Translations under genes and position numbers: made by a program
Assembly (NCBI GenBank): GCA_013398015.1
Contig: VZRR01014296.1
Span: 1-64,000 of the forward strand
Direction of reading: 5' to 3'
DNA: 64,000 nucleotides
Source: Oreocharis arfaki
Taxonomy: Eukaryota > Chordata > Aves > Passeriformes > Paramythiidae
Part shown: positions 10,901 to 22,900 of the stretch, piece after piece
How positions within the stretch are numbered: the stretch's first letter is position 1
Layout of the letters: each line of letters opens with the position of its first letter
Notes under the pieces: model-generated
What the model was told of the DNA's origin: nothing
Database searches by the model: none
What the model saw: the letters and a program-made list of their open reading frames with translations, nothing else

Positions 10901-13900
10901 CTCCCGCTTCCGACGCTCCTCATTGTCTTCCTCCCAGTTCCCACTGCCTTCCTCATCATACCTGGGTAATGCAGGAGAGCAAGAGGAACAAGCATTTCTG
11001 TAGCTGCAGCATTAACTGGGGGACAAGTTTGGGAAGCCACCCCAGTGATGTATCCCACATCCTTTTTGAACAAGTCTTCCCTTTGAGTTTCTCTGCCATT
11101 CCCCAACTTGGACAGCAGGGAGTGTCCTCTAAAAATTCACAGCATTTGTTAACCCCATAAACTAGTAGGCATGAACTAATAGCACATGACTAGTGCTCTG
11201 AGAATGGAGTGCTCCATTTCAGAAGCTCTGCCAGATCCTCCCAGGGGGTTCAGGAGTCACTGCCTCATGTCATGTACCCCTTCTGTCAGTCCCTCCTGCC
11301 CTGGGAGCAGAGATGGCAGAAAGGGCACAGCATCCATTCCTTAGCCCCACTTGTTCACAGGCTGCTGTAATAAATGAAATCCCCACCTCTAATACACTGA
11401 AATGCAGCAGCTGATCCTCACCAGATGTAGCCCAGGAGTTCACTGCCTCCCACGGCTGCCGCAGCCAAAACTTACAGGTATCACAAATCTGAGCTTTATG
11501 GCTGCTGACTATCACAACTTCCAAGGCAAAACTACAATCAGATCATGGAAAGGTTCAATAAACCAAGTGGCAAACACTGTTCTGAACAATAGCACTGGCT
11601 GTGGATTCTCAGGTCCTGAGACCAAACACAGGCTGAGGTCACAAGTCCTGGTTTCCTCTGACTCAGCTGGACTTGGCCAAAGAACAAAGGTACCAATCTC
11701 AAGCTTTTTAAGGTAAAGCAGAGGGCCAGGCCAGCCTACAGCACTGTGTATCCTGGCACAGCTTCATGGGCAGTGCCAGCAGAGAAACTTCATCCTGACA
11801 CAGCTGCACAATCACTGCAACTCTGCCAGGGAACAAGGGGAAAGAGAAGTTATCACCTCCACGCTGCCAAGCATTTTACAGAATTCCTCATGTTTCCCAC
11901 TGCACATCTTCCTTTTGCTGTCAGCCTGACAGGAAAATGTAGCAATCTGCAGAAGAATCTGACACTGGTACTTCACTACATCCTCTGTGGTGACTAAGTC
12001 CTGTCAGTGGCCTCTGGCCTGCTGGCCCACAGACAGATGTGTTAAATCAGGAATGAACTCTGGACCATGTCATCCTGGTCTCAATTTTAAACATTTTTGA
12101 TCCTTGTGACTATGAACAGGCTGAGCCCACTTGTTGCTTTCAAAAATTTCAGGCTAGTTTCTCGAGCCAATTACATTGTGCAGGGCAATTCTTAGCTCTG
12201 TCAAAACAGCTTTTGGCTCTCTGGGACACGAATGTGAACGAGGCTGCCAAAGTGTGTGGAAAATGAAATTCCAGCTGCTGCTGCCAGAAAGTTACAGGAA
12301 AATACCATCCGCACAGAAACATGTGCTGAAAATAGGAGTGGCTGGGCTTGCAGCTGGGAGATGCTCTTTCCTCTGGTGGCTCCTATGAGCTGAGTGCAAT
12401 CTCTTTGGTACAGACCTGCTGAAGCCTCTGCAGCCTTTCCTCCCGCCCTCGTACAGCTCTGGGTCGTAGCTATCCCGGGAGGATCCCGTGGGCCCGATGC
12501 AGGTTTTGCTCCAGCTGTTGCTGCAGAGTTCCAGTGCCTCCAGTTGCCTTTTCACTGCCCCTGGGTTCTTGCAGAAGTCACAGCACTTGTTACAAGGTGG
12601 GGTGACATCGCCAAAGTACTTCGCTATGGCAGCGTGGCGACAGCTTGGAAACACAAGGCAAAATCATCTGGTCATCACTTCTATCCACCAAAACCCCACT
12701 CTCCAAATGCAGCATGTCTTTAGATAAAGATTTGAGTCTTGTTTTTTCACAGAGAGTGTCTATTCCAGCAGGAATCACAGGGTTTAATCCCTGGAGCAGA
12801 ATTCTGGCTCTGTTCTTAGCACCTTGCTTCAAGTCCCTCTGCCTCCACTTCCCCACATGTAACAAAAATCAATGTTAATCTCTTCTGCTAAACCCTTTCA
12901 GAACTTTGAGATCTGCAAAAGGAGCAGTTGATGACATATACAGTTATTAACTTCTTATCACTGGCTAAATACATTCCATGTGCTATCAGGGTGGCTGTAG
13001 GTAAAGAGGCCCTGTCACTACACCTCACAGCGTATCTGTATATCTCACAATGAAGAGTTTCTAGATTTATTATTTGTGACTTGAAGGTGAAGAAATATAC
13101 ATTTGAAGACACGGGCATGTAAATTAAGTCCCAGAAATAGAGTCCAGACTGAGGTCACAAGGGAGCACCATTCACATAACACAGCCTGGATCTTGATGGG
13201 CTCACACATGCTCCAGCTCAGCAGCCAAAGTTTGGGTAGAGTCCTACATGCATGAAAACCAGTCCATTTACTCACACAGGATTGCACAACCAGTTTACCA
13301 GGCTTAGCAAACCAGCCATGTGAAGATGATTAGATTCTTCCAGAAATTTTCAAAATATTTTTGGCAGACATCAGTGTTTTGGGATACACGAAAAAGAATT
13401 TGGTGACAATATGCTCACTAGCAATACAGGCAGGAACTAATTTCTCTTCTAGAACACTCCCTAACTTAAACCAGGGAATACACTGATTTTGCCAAAGAAT
13501 AATCAGGCAGTTACTTTCCCCTCTTTTTTTAAAAAAGCAGAATTTAGAGGAGCTTTTTAAAACTGAAGTTTGACAGCAGAGGTGGGTGGTTAGTCAAAAT
13601 GCTGATAATAAATATACAGAAACATTTACTTCATAAGGCATTTAGAGATCAAATCCTGCAGCCAAGTGGGAACAAAAGTTATTTTAGAAGAAAATTATTT
13701 TCCTACAAGGAAGAACAAGGTGGAATTTTTTCTTCTTTACCAAGGTGTGCCCTAGTGGGCTTACCAACTTCATCTGCAAAAAGTGGGTCACAGAGGGGAA
13801 AAGTAAGAGAGTGAGCACTTCATTTACTCTTATTCTAAAGACTGACTCATGTCAGAACTTGCCAGAGATCTAACAAACAGAGTTTTCTTCTTCACTTGTG

Positions 13901-16900
13901 TCTGTGTGCGTCGGGGGGGAAACACAACTGCACGTTACCAAAGCATCACAAGCAAACCTGCAAGGGGCTGCAGTGGCTGCTGGCTCACCCCTTCCCATGG
14001 CCTGGGAGGTTGATGTGGAAGGCAGCACAGCAGCAGGTCACAGGTTCCTGTTCCCCAGCAGTGACCTGGGTGTACTGAAGTGCCAGGGAGCTGGCAGTGC
14101 TCAGGTAAGGGGCTGCAGCAGGGTGTCTGCACCGTGCAGGGCACCAAAGCCTGGAGAGGGCTCCGACAAAGATGCCTTTATATCCCCCTTAGAGCCACAC
14201 TGACTCACTCTGCTCCTGCACTCAAAGAGCTCCTTTCACATGGAGGGGAAGGGTGGGGGGACCAGGATGGGGGCACCACATTCGATCCCCTTGTCCTGCC
14301 TTTCCAAAAGAACTACTGGTGCTGCCTGGCCTGCCAATGCAACGTGACTATAGAAATGTCAGCGAGCTGCGAGTCAGCTTTTTGTTTCCCCAAAAGAAAA
14401 CAGGCAGGCATTCTCATTAGTCCGTGTCTCTTCCCCTCGCACGCACTGATCTGTATTAGAGTTAACTGAGGCATTCAGTGAGGGACAAGCCCTCTCCCCA
14501 CTCCCACAGCTCACCAGGCTTATGCTGGGGAGGGACATCCACACACACCTCTGTCCTTTAGATGCCACAGGGGAGGGCTTTGGTGGAATCAGAGATCAGC
14601 TGTGAGCTCACTGGAATTTAGAGTTCAGTTTCTAACCCATCAGGCTTGTAAAGCCAAGCCCTTTCCACCCAGCCTCCTGTAATTGCCTTTTTCATCCTGA
14701 AGAATTACCCAGATGGGGGCCACAGCCCCACTTTAGCCAACGGTGTCAGGAGTTGAGCCATAACGGAAATTCTGTTGCAAAACTAAAATTGCAATCCTAG
14801 AATTAAGGTCAAAAGGCAAAAACCAAAGTTAGCAACAGGGATGCTGGGGTTAATCACTGGATTAATGCTTAACACACGAGTTCCTGAAACACAGTTGGTT
14901 ATGCATTACCATGTGAAGGGAAAGCTTCCCCAGTCTTCCAACACCTGACTAATGCCCACGAGATGGAGATGATTTACACAAATTAATGGTAGTTTGTATT
15001 ATTACACATGTCCTAAAACTATTTCATCTTTTAAATACACAACTGTATTATTTGTCTCCCCTCACCCTGCAAAAAGAGTATGTATGAGGTGACCATTGGT
15101 CTTTAAAATGTCTAAACATTTCAGACATCCTCCCCTGATCTGACATTATGGCATGGGATGAAGATCAAATAACAACCAGGTTTATTAACATATTTTTCTC
15201 TGTGGCAATACATTTCAGGAAAGTGCTAAACTGACCACACAGCTGCCTGCACCTGTGTCATTCTGGTAGTCCTTGTTTTTATTCACCATGTAAACCAGGA
15301 GCCCTACTCCTGCAATTAAGAGAAGCAGATGGACAGTCAGAGAAGCAGCAAAGTCACATATCCCAAAAGAAGCTCTGCCTCTCCCAAAAAACACTAGGAA
15401 AAAGCATTCTTTTGTAGAAGCCAAAGGGTACACAGCCTCATCAGAAATGCTCCCTGAAATAAACAACTCAGCAAGTCTTGGAATAATGTGATGTGAAAGG
15501 GTTAAAAAATATAAAAATCATATGAGGGCAAATTAGTTATGCAGTCATCGAGCGAAAGGCACTTAATGAGCTTTATCAAATAGAAGAACAAGTCATGAGG
15601 TTGATGAGAACTTCTAATTTTGCACTTCTCTGAAGGACTGTTCCTTTCAGCATCACCTGAGCTTCACCCTCTGAGACAAGACAGCGACAGTCAGCTGTCC
15701 CCAGAACACAACAAGCGAAAAGCTCAGCATCAAGAGAGTAAATGATTTGGCCAAGGGCACAGAGCAAATTCACCACCCCAGCATCAAATTCACCATCCCA
15801 GCATTGTCCCTGCTTCCCTGTCCATGGCAGGTCTCGCTTTGAGTGCTGCACTGTCCTTGTGAGTTCTTGCTCTGCCCCTTCAATGAACACAAGAGAAAAG
15901 CTCCTTTCCCTGGGAGTCGGAAGGAAACTGGGCAGCATAAAGAAAAGTTGCTTGCTTTAACATTGCCCCAAACTATCGCAGGGAGAGGGAACCGATTCAA
16001 GTCTCACTCCAGAAAAAGCCGTCATTGAAAGGTAAAGAAGAAACTCCTCTCTCGGAGGAGATGCACAGAGGAAGCCAGCAACAAGTGCCGGCCCTTGGGC
16101 GCCCCGGGGAGCTGGCACCGGCTCTGGCTCAGCCTGGCGGTGGCTCCTCTCCCTCCCTCTTTGGCACACATGTAACACGAAACTTCGCATCTCCAGGACA
16201 ACCAGCAACAAAAAAAAAAAAAAAAAANAAAAAAAGGCAGAGACAACAGCTGGCTGTCAGCAGCGGAGCAGAGAGAAGCCGAGCGAGCAGCGAGCCGCAA
16301 GCCAGGATGAGAGGAGAGATGACATGAAAGTTTAAGAAGACGGAAAGAAAAACAAGAGGAGAAGAGCTCGCGGTCGGGGTAAGCCTGAGCGATCGCTGCT
16401 GTTCGGTCAAGCGCGGCACCCGCTGCTTAGCGAGGGGCTGGAGCCTGGGGAGCTCCACTGCTCGGTCAGCCATGGAGCAGAGCTTGGGAGGCTGAATTTG
16501 CTTGCCAGGGACACCGAGGAGCGAAGGTGGCAAGAGAAAAGCTTTTAATGGGATTGCGGAGAGCTGCGCCGCAGCCGCCCTGTAACAAAAGGAGCAGCCT
16601 GCGGAGCCCGAGCGGGACTCAGCAACTCCTCTGCCGGCGACAAAGGCCGGCTGCTCGGGTTTCTGTGCTCTTACAGAACGTATGTCCCGATAAGCTGGTG
16701 ACCTGATACAGAAATAGTCGGTGTGGACAAGGCAGCTGGGTCCGAGGCTGTGCGTGCCTTTAGCGAGGAGCTGGCAGCGCAGGCAGGCGCGTGTGAAACC
16801 CGACGGGTGCCAGCCACAGCTTTTCCCCGGAGCTCCTCCCAGCTGCAGCCAAGTTTTATCCCCCAAATCCTGGAGCAGAGAGCTTAGAAAACAAACTCTG

Positions 16901-19900
16901 GTCGGGGAACTAGCACACTGTGCAAGCTAGGCATCTGTGTCCAATAGAAATAAACGGAAAGAGTTTACACAGTTTCTAATGAGAACATTTAAAAAAGAGG
17001 AATTCAGCCAGTGTATCAGGCACAGATGCTGGTTTAGTGTTCAAAGCAGCATGAGAACCCACTGCTCTGAGAGGCACGTTCACGCACACACACAGCTTAT
17101 GGTTTACAGTAACCAGACCGTCAAGTTTGAATGCAGTGAGAAGGGAAGGAAAGGATCCCCTAAATACATGAAATTATACAACATAGAATCATTTACGTTG
17201 GAAAAGACATTTCAGGTCATTGAGTGCAAGCTTTGGTTTTACAGAGGTGTCCCACAGCCTGTGCTCCTATCTCTGTTTCGCTGTTGGGTATGGGAAGAGG
17301 TGCTGGTAATGGAGACTGGCCATATAAACCCCCATTTTCTGCCATCTGAAGCTGATTTCTCTGTTTGGAAGCTGTTGCAGCTCCCAGCACTGAGCTGGGA
17401 CCCCTCAGCCTATTCCAGGAGGCGCATGGGCAAAGCCATTTACAAACAGGATCAGAAAGCCAATTCTCACAGAAAGAGGTCTTCCCAATCCTACACATGC
17501 CTGTAGGGAGGAATGTTAAGGATCAGGTATTTCCACTTCTCTCCATTTCCATTAACAAGGAATGGAGGGCAGGTCTCTCTGACCTACGTGTTGTACAAAC
17601 ATGGAATTGGAACTGCCTGAGTGAGGAGATGTAGTAGTTTAGACCCACATGCCTCCAGCCTGGCCCTAAGGCTCAAGGGGATGGAGGGAAGTTTCCACCC
17701 TGCTAATGGAGAGTCTCTGTAGGTTGGCTGTTGCAGTTAAGAGAGTTTCTTAAATAAAGCCTGTGAAAAAACAAAGTTTAGGGAAACAACAAAAAAAAAA
17801 GTAAGGAGGGAGGCGCGAGGGGAGAAGGGCAGGGGAGGGAAGGAGGTAGAGAAACATGCCAAGTTTTCCTGGCCAAAAGAAAATCTTAATGGGTTTGTCT
17901 GGGGGCTTGTCCAGCCACAGCCGTGCTGTTCATGTGTGGGGGGAGAGGCACAGCAATGTAAAACACATGTCTGGATAAAAGCAGCAGGACATGGCTTGTG
18001 TTACAGCTGTCACAGTGCACGAGCCTCAGCCCGACTGCAAGCAACAGTGGTTGTGGGAGTGGAGGTACAAAATAATCCAAGGTTGATAGAGCGGCTCCTC
18101 TCTGTAAGGTGACCCCTGATCACAGAGCCTGCAGTGGGCCAGAGTCACCCACTGGACAGCAGGGACTGGGAGGGGCTGGGAGAGAGCTGGGTGAGGGGAG
18201 AAGCACCCACCCCACACCTCCATGCAGGCTCTCCCCACTACCCCACGCAGCCGCAGCTGATGAGGTTCCACACAATTCCTCCTGAGGCAGCAGCTGCTGC
18301 AGCTTTTGGTTTTGAGTTCCTACACTCCAGTGGCACCCTTACTAGGATTAGTCCAGGATATTTCAAGAAACTCAAAAATGAATGTAATTTATGAGACTTG
18401 TAGATGTGAGATCAAGGACAGGGCACAGAGGTGGCTGTTAAAAGGCGGAGGAGTTTCCAGCACTCTCAGGGCCTCCAGATGCTGGACCTCAAACACCAAC
18501 TACTGATAGATCCCACTATGTTTGTGAAGTCGCTGCAAGGCTTTCACAGGCACACAGCTACCTCTCAGTCAGCTTCCTGGGAAACGGATATTTTGCTAAT
18601 ATTAGAGTAGACTTTCAGGCTAGATTCAAGCATCACCAACCCTAAAAAAAGTTCTCTTGTAGAAGAGCTACAGGTTTATTTTTAAAATTGACCTTTTCCT
18701 TTCATTGGATGGCTCAGTGTTTTGGTTTCCCCACTTATAAAATTCCTAGTAGTGAGGAATTATCTCATGGGGTTTTGTGGACGTGTTTGTGGGATGGACT
18801 GGAGAAAACCAGGGTGATCTGTAGAGGTGTAAAGACTCCCAGCTCAGTGCCCCAGTGGGCACCTCTGCTACTGAAACTGGGAATTCAGTGCCTTTTTATA
18901 TTAATCTAATATTAGGTTGTAGGGAAGAGAAGGCACATTACAGTGCTGCCTCAAAACTCATCTCCAAAGATGAGTGGTGGAGATGACAGGGTATTCCAGC
19001 CAAAGGGCGACCCAGGCAGGGCAGCTTTATAATCTCAGGAATGTGTGGCCTTCTGTTCCAAACCAACTGACAAAGTCCAAGCTTTTCTCCCATTGCATTG
19101 AGCTACAATTTACCAGTGTGGGTGTGTGCTGTTAAAGGCCTGAATTCTCTTGATACTGCAAACTATTTTCATCTGCTTGGGAATGAATTATAGGTCTGTC
19201 TGGCTCTGTGCACTCCTGTTTTAGGAAAAATGGGCTTGTCTGAACTATAGCTAAGATTCACATGGCTGGTCAACTACAGTCATGGCAGCAAACACTGTAT
19301 TAACAATGATGAGGGAAAAAAACATGCACTGATAATACAACTGCATTTCTATGGCCCTTTTCATCTCAGCAGTACACTAAAAGGTTGGAACAATAAACAA
19401 TCATGCAGGAATTATGACACGTTATGCCAAAATGCATCCAAACTGTAGGCATACCTAGCAACCCAGCATTGTTTGAGAACAGGAAGCACTGCAGACCTTA
19501 TCCATATAAAATCAGAAGGACATTTCAGGGATCAAGAACAAAGCTGGTACGTTTTGAAACTGGCCAAGCCTTCATGTTCTTTAGAAAGTGGCCAAGTACA
19601 GTCAGAGCTTATTTTAGAGTTTTAAACCAGTATAAAAAGCATTCCCTCCCCTTTGGCTGGTCAGCACCCTCCTTCCATGAGGCTGGGCTTGCCTTCTAAG
19701 ATTTTCTACCAAATAAGCCCCCACAGTCCATACAGGCTTCCCATCCCTGTACAGGTCCAATTTCAACCAACTTATTGGACTTGCCTGAGTAAGAACAACA
19801 CAAAATTTGCTTTGCAGAGCCACGGTCTAAGAAAAAGCCAAGGTTGCAATGAGAAAGTTGCCCTGGCATTCTACTTGATGGGAACATAAGAAAGGTTCTG

Positions 19901-22900
19901 CTTTGTAAGGTCTCTGGAGCACTCTTGCTATGGGCAGAGGGCAGTGGAGGAGAGCCAACTCACCATCACTGGGACTTGCTGCATTAGGACTAGAGGCACT
20001 GGCAGCTTCTTTTCCCCCAAAAAAACTCCCCCCTCCAAAGCTTTATCTCCACTTTTAGGTTATTAGAGCAACAAACCCACGCAAGCACAGTAAAACCAAC
20101 GGATCAGGATTGTGGCAAGAACAATATGAGGAGCATGGCTGGGTTAGGAGCAAACAAGAGTGGAAAGCACACTTCCATCTACATCCATCCTAAACAGGCC
20201 CAGTGAACAAAGTGTAAGAAGCACTGGGCAAAGCAATGGCCAGTTCAGTTTGTAACTGCAGCAAAACCAGGGACTTGTTGCCTTTCTATCTAAAGATTCC
20301 CAAGCATGCTGGAAACTTGGACACACAACAATTAACACACAAAGCTCTGATGTGGCTCCATGTTCCGCTGCCTTGCAGAGATGAAGTCACCCAAGAGTGG
20401 GATGTGATGACTTATCCGAAGTCACACAACCAGGGAGCATCACCGGCAGGCCAGGGAGACTGCCTGTATTTACTAACTTCCAGTCCTGGGGCTAAACCAC
20501 AAACTTAAATTCGTCCTTTTGCACTAAAAAAGGCTGCTCAAATACACCTACAGTTACGAGTAAACAAGTGTCTCATTCTCAGCAGTAAATTTCAGCTTAC
20601 CCACTCCCTACAGTTCACCTCTGGATGCAGCTGTGTCCACACACAGATCAGGACAGAGCAAAAAACCCTGATCAGTGTAGAGCAATTCCAAAAGACTCAC
20701 AGCAGCCTCACCAGCTTAAGGCAGACAGGGATGTCAGACCCCACTGTAGATAGTCATCCCAAAGCTCTTTTTCTTGGAAAAAGAAGCCTCCACACGCAGC
20801 CAGCTCACAGCAAAAAGGAACCTTGATGGAGGCTTTTCTCTTGAATGTCTAGATTGAGGCTTTTTAATGGCTTTATTCTCCGAAGGACTGAGCAGCCAAC
20901 TTCTTTGAGTGCTTCAGGATGGCACAAGTCCATTAAAACAACTCAGAAAGATAATTTCAGTGCTATTATGGCAATTTTCACAGCTTTCTTCAGTGGGCAC
21001 AGCAAGATGAATCTCCATTAGTGCTTTCTGGGAATCTAAATCTGTGTAAGTCCTAAACACAGGACATGCACTTCCGTTTTACAGGGTCATGTAATCCCTG
21101 CAGCTGAGCAGCACACCTGCAGCTCTTTGCCATTCTCCTGCATCATTTCTGTGCTCTGTCCTTTCAACCAAGGCTAACAACTCATGGCACATGGCAGAAT
21201 GGGCCTTTTTTTCATCAAAACCAAATAAACTCAAATGAAATGATTTGTTTTATTCCCTCCCCTGCTGGGCTTTGCAACATAAGAGGAGGGCAGAAAGGTT
21301 TGATGATCTAGTTCCACTGGCATCACTGATTAGATGAGTTAAGTCAAAACCATGAATTTCGGGCTGCCACCCCATCCCAGCAGGATGTCACAAACTGCCC
21401 ATCACAAGATACGGTGTTACTTCCTTTTCTCTGTGAGATTCTTGCTTCTCCTCATCTGATTTTCACTTCATGTGAGCTCAAACTACAGCTGTGGAGCAGA
21501 ATTTCCTGACATCAGTCTGACACTGTGTTATGAAGGCCGCATTGCACTGTGGTCATTCAGGATTTTTTTCCATAACATGGATGAGTTCCATCAGCTTTGC
21601 TGCCCTACAGCCAAGCCTCCTCTGCTCTGGAGGGTTCCCACCTTCAGTGGGTGAAGTTTTGAGGAAGGACAGTGATGAGCGAGGAGAAATTCCCAATTGA
21701 GGAAAACACTGGCAGACAATTATGTTTTCTCCAAACCACTGAGAATCTCTGAGGTACTAACGTGAGTGGCTCTTCCAGGTTCTAAAACAGCACCCCAGGC
21801 CTAGAAAGTAAACTGTCAGTTAAGGCCTACAACTTTAAGTTTTAAACCTCTTAAGACTTCTCTGTGTCAATAATAAGCATCACAGTTACTGCTTCAACTG
21901 AATATCCTGCACCACCTGGCCTTTACTACTGTTGGTAAAGCTTATTTGAACACAATATAATAAACCAAAAGGAATTAATTGTCACAGCTCCACTCTCTTA
22001 CGTAATTAATGTCATCACCTTTGTGTTGTACATGAGGCAGATGCATATGACAACTGGTTTAAATCACACAGCACTATCCTTACCCTTGTGCTAATCTCAA
22101 GGGTAAAATCCCAGTTCCACTGAAATCAATTGGGAAAAGGCCACATCAAAACTAGTCCTGAACAAAGATTTTACATCACAAGTAGAATGGAACATACAAA
22201 AGTCCATTAATGTAATTGGCTTTCTTGGGGGAGTTTTACTTTCTTCCTTTAAGAATCATTTTATTCTTCACCCTTTTGCCTCGCTGCAGAAGCAGAAATC
22301 CCAAAGCAGAGAGCCCTTGGAAGCAGCAGAAAGTGCAGTCAAGCAGAAAAACCTTTGCTTCCTCACAGGTAGGCTGGAGACTGCACCAGCACCATCAAAC
22401 TTTGTCCCTGATGTAGTTCAGACCAAGGTAAACAAGCAACATTCCTTGCAAGTTTTAGAATAAAAACTCCTTCACTTAGCTCAGGTACCATGGGCAGAGA
22501 GGAATGTCCATTACAGAGACAGGCTTTATCATTTTAGACTAAGCACTTTGCTAATCCACATGGGGTTCTACAATCCTGATCAGTAATTTTACACTGTATA
22601 ACCAAAACTTCACAAGCCTGGCTCTTATACCTGTTGCTTCTGGTGCAGCCCAGAGCATGGCATGGAAGTTTACAGCAAATTCCTTACAAGGAGAGCTTCC
22701 GGACAGGCGGAAACACCTCCAAAAGGAACAAACATTTTCACAATGTTACAGCCAGAAATTTTATTTTTTAAATTTTTTTCTTCTAGAGTCAAGAACAGAA
22801 AACACAAATCACTTCACCTCTGCCTCCTCCACCATCTCTTGGAATGGAAACAAAATTGAAAACCTGCTGACACAGAATCCCGCAGCACTAAGGATAAAGC

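Larger units (their letters stand above)
5165..12415 (-). other. RECQL5: RECQL5 introns 8 to 17 (between coding exons 8 and 18)
   Basis: Intron spans: 5165-5653, 5906-6778, 6858-7053, 7707-8124, 8266-8728, 8823-9288, 9366-9486, 9546-10320, 10358-10861 and 10962-12415. I see no genes or clear interspersed repeats in them. There is a short ATT-rich tract near 10003-10027. Open frames here are shadows of exons or chance. Confidence 0.7.

Noticed and set aside
16129..16866. A 245-residue open frame on the - strand
   Set aside because: It runs through the GC-rich island and an A/T homopolymer with an N. Composition alone keeps it open, and no domain or splice context supports it.
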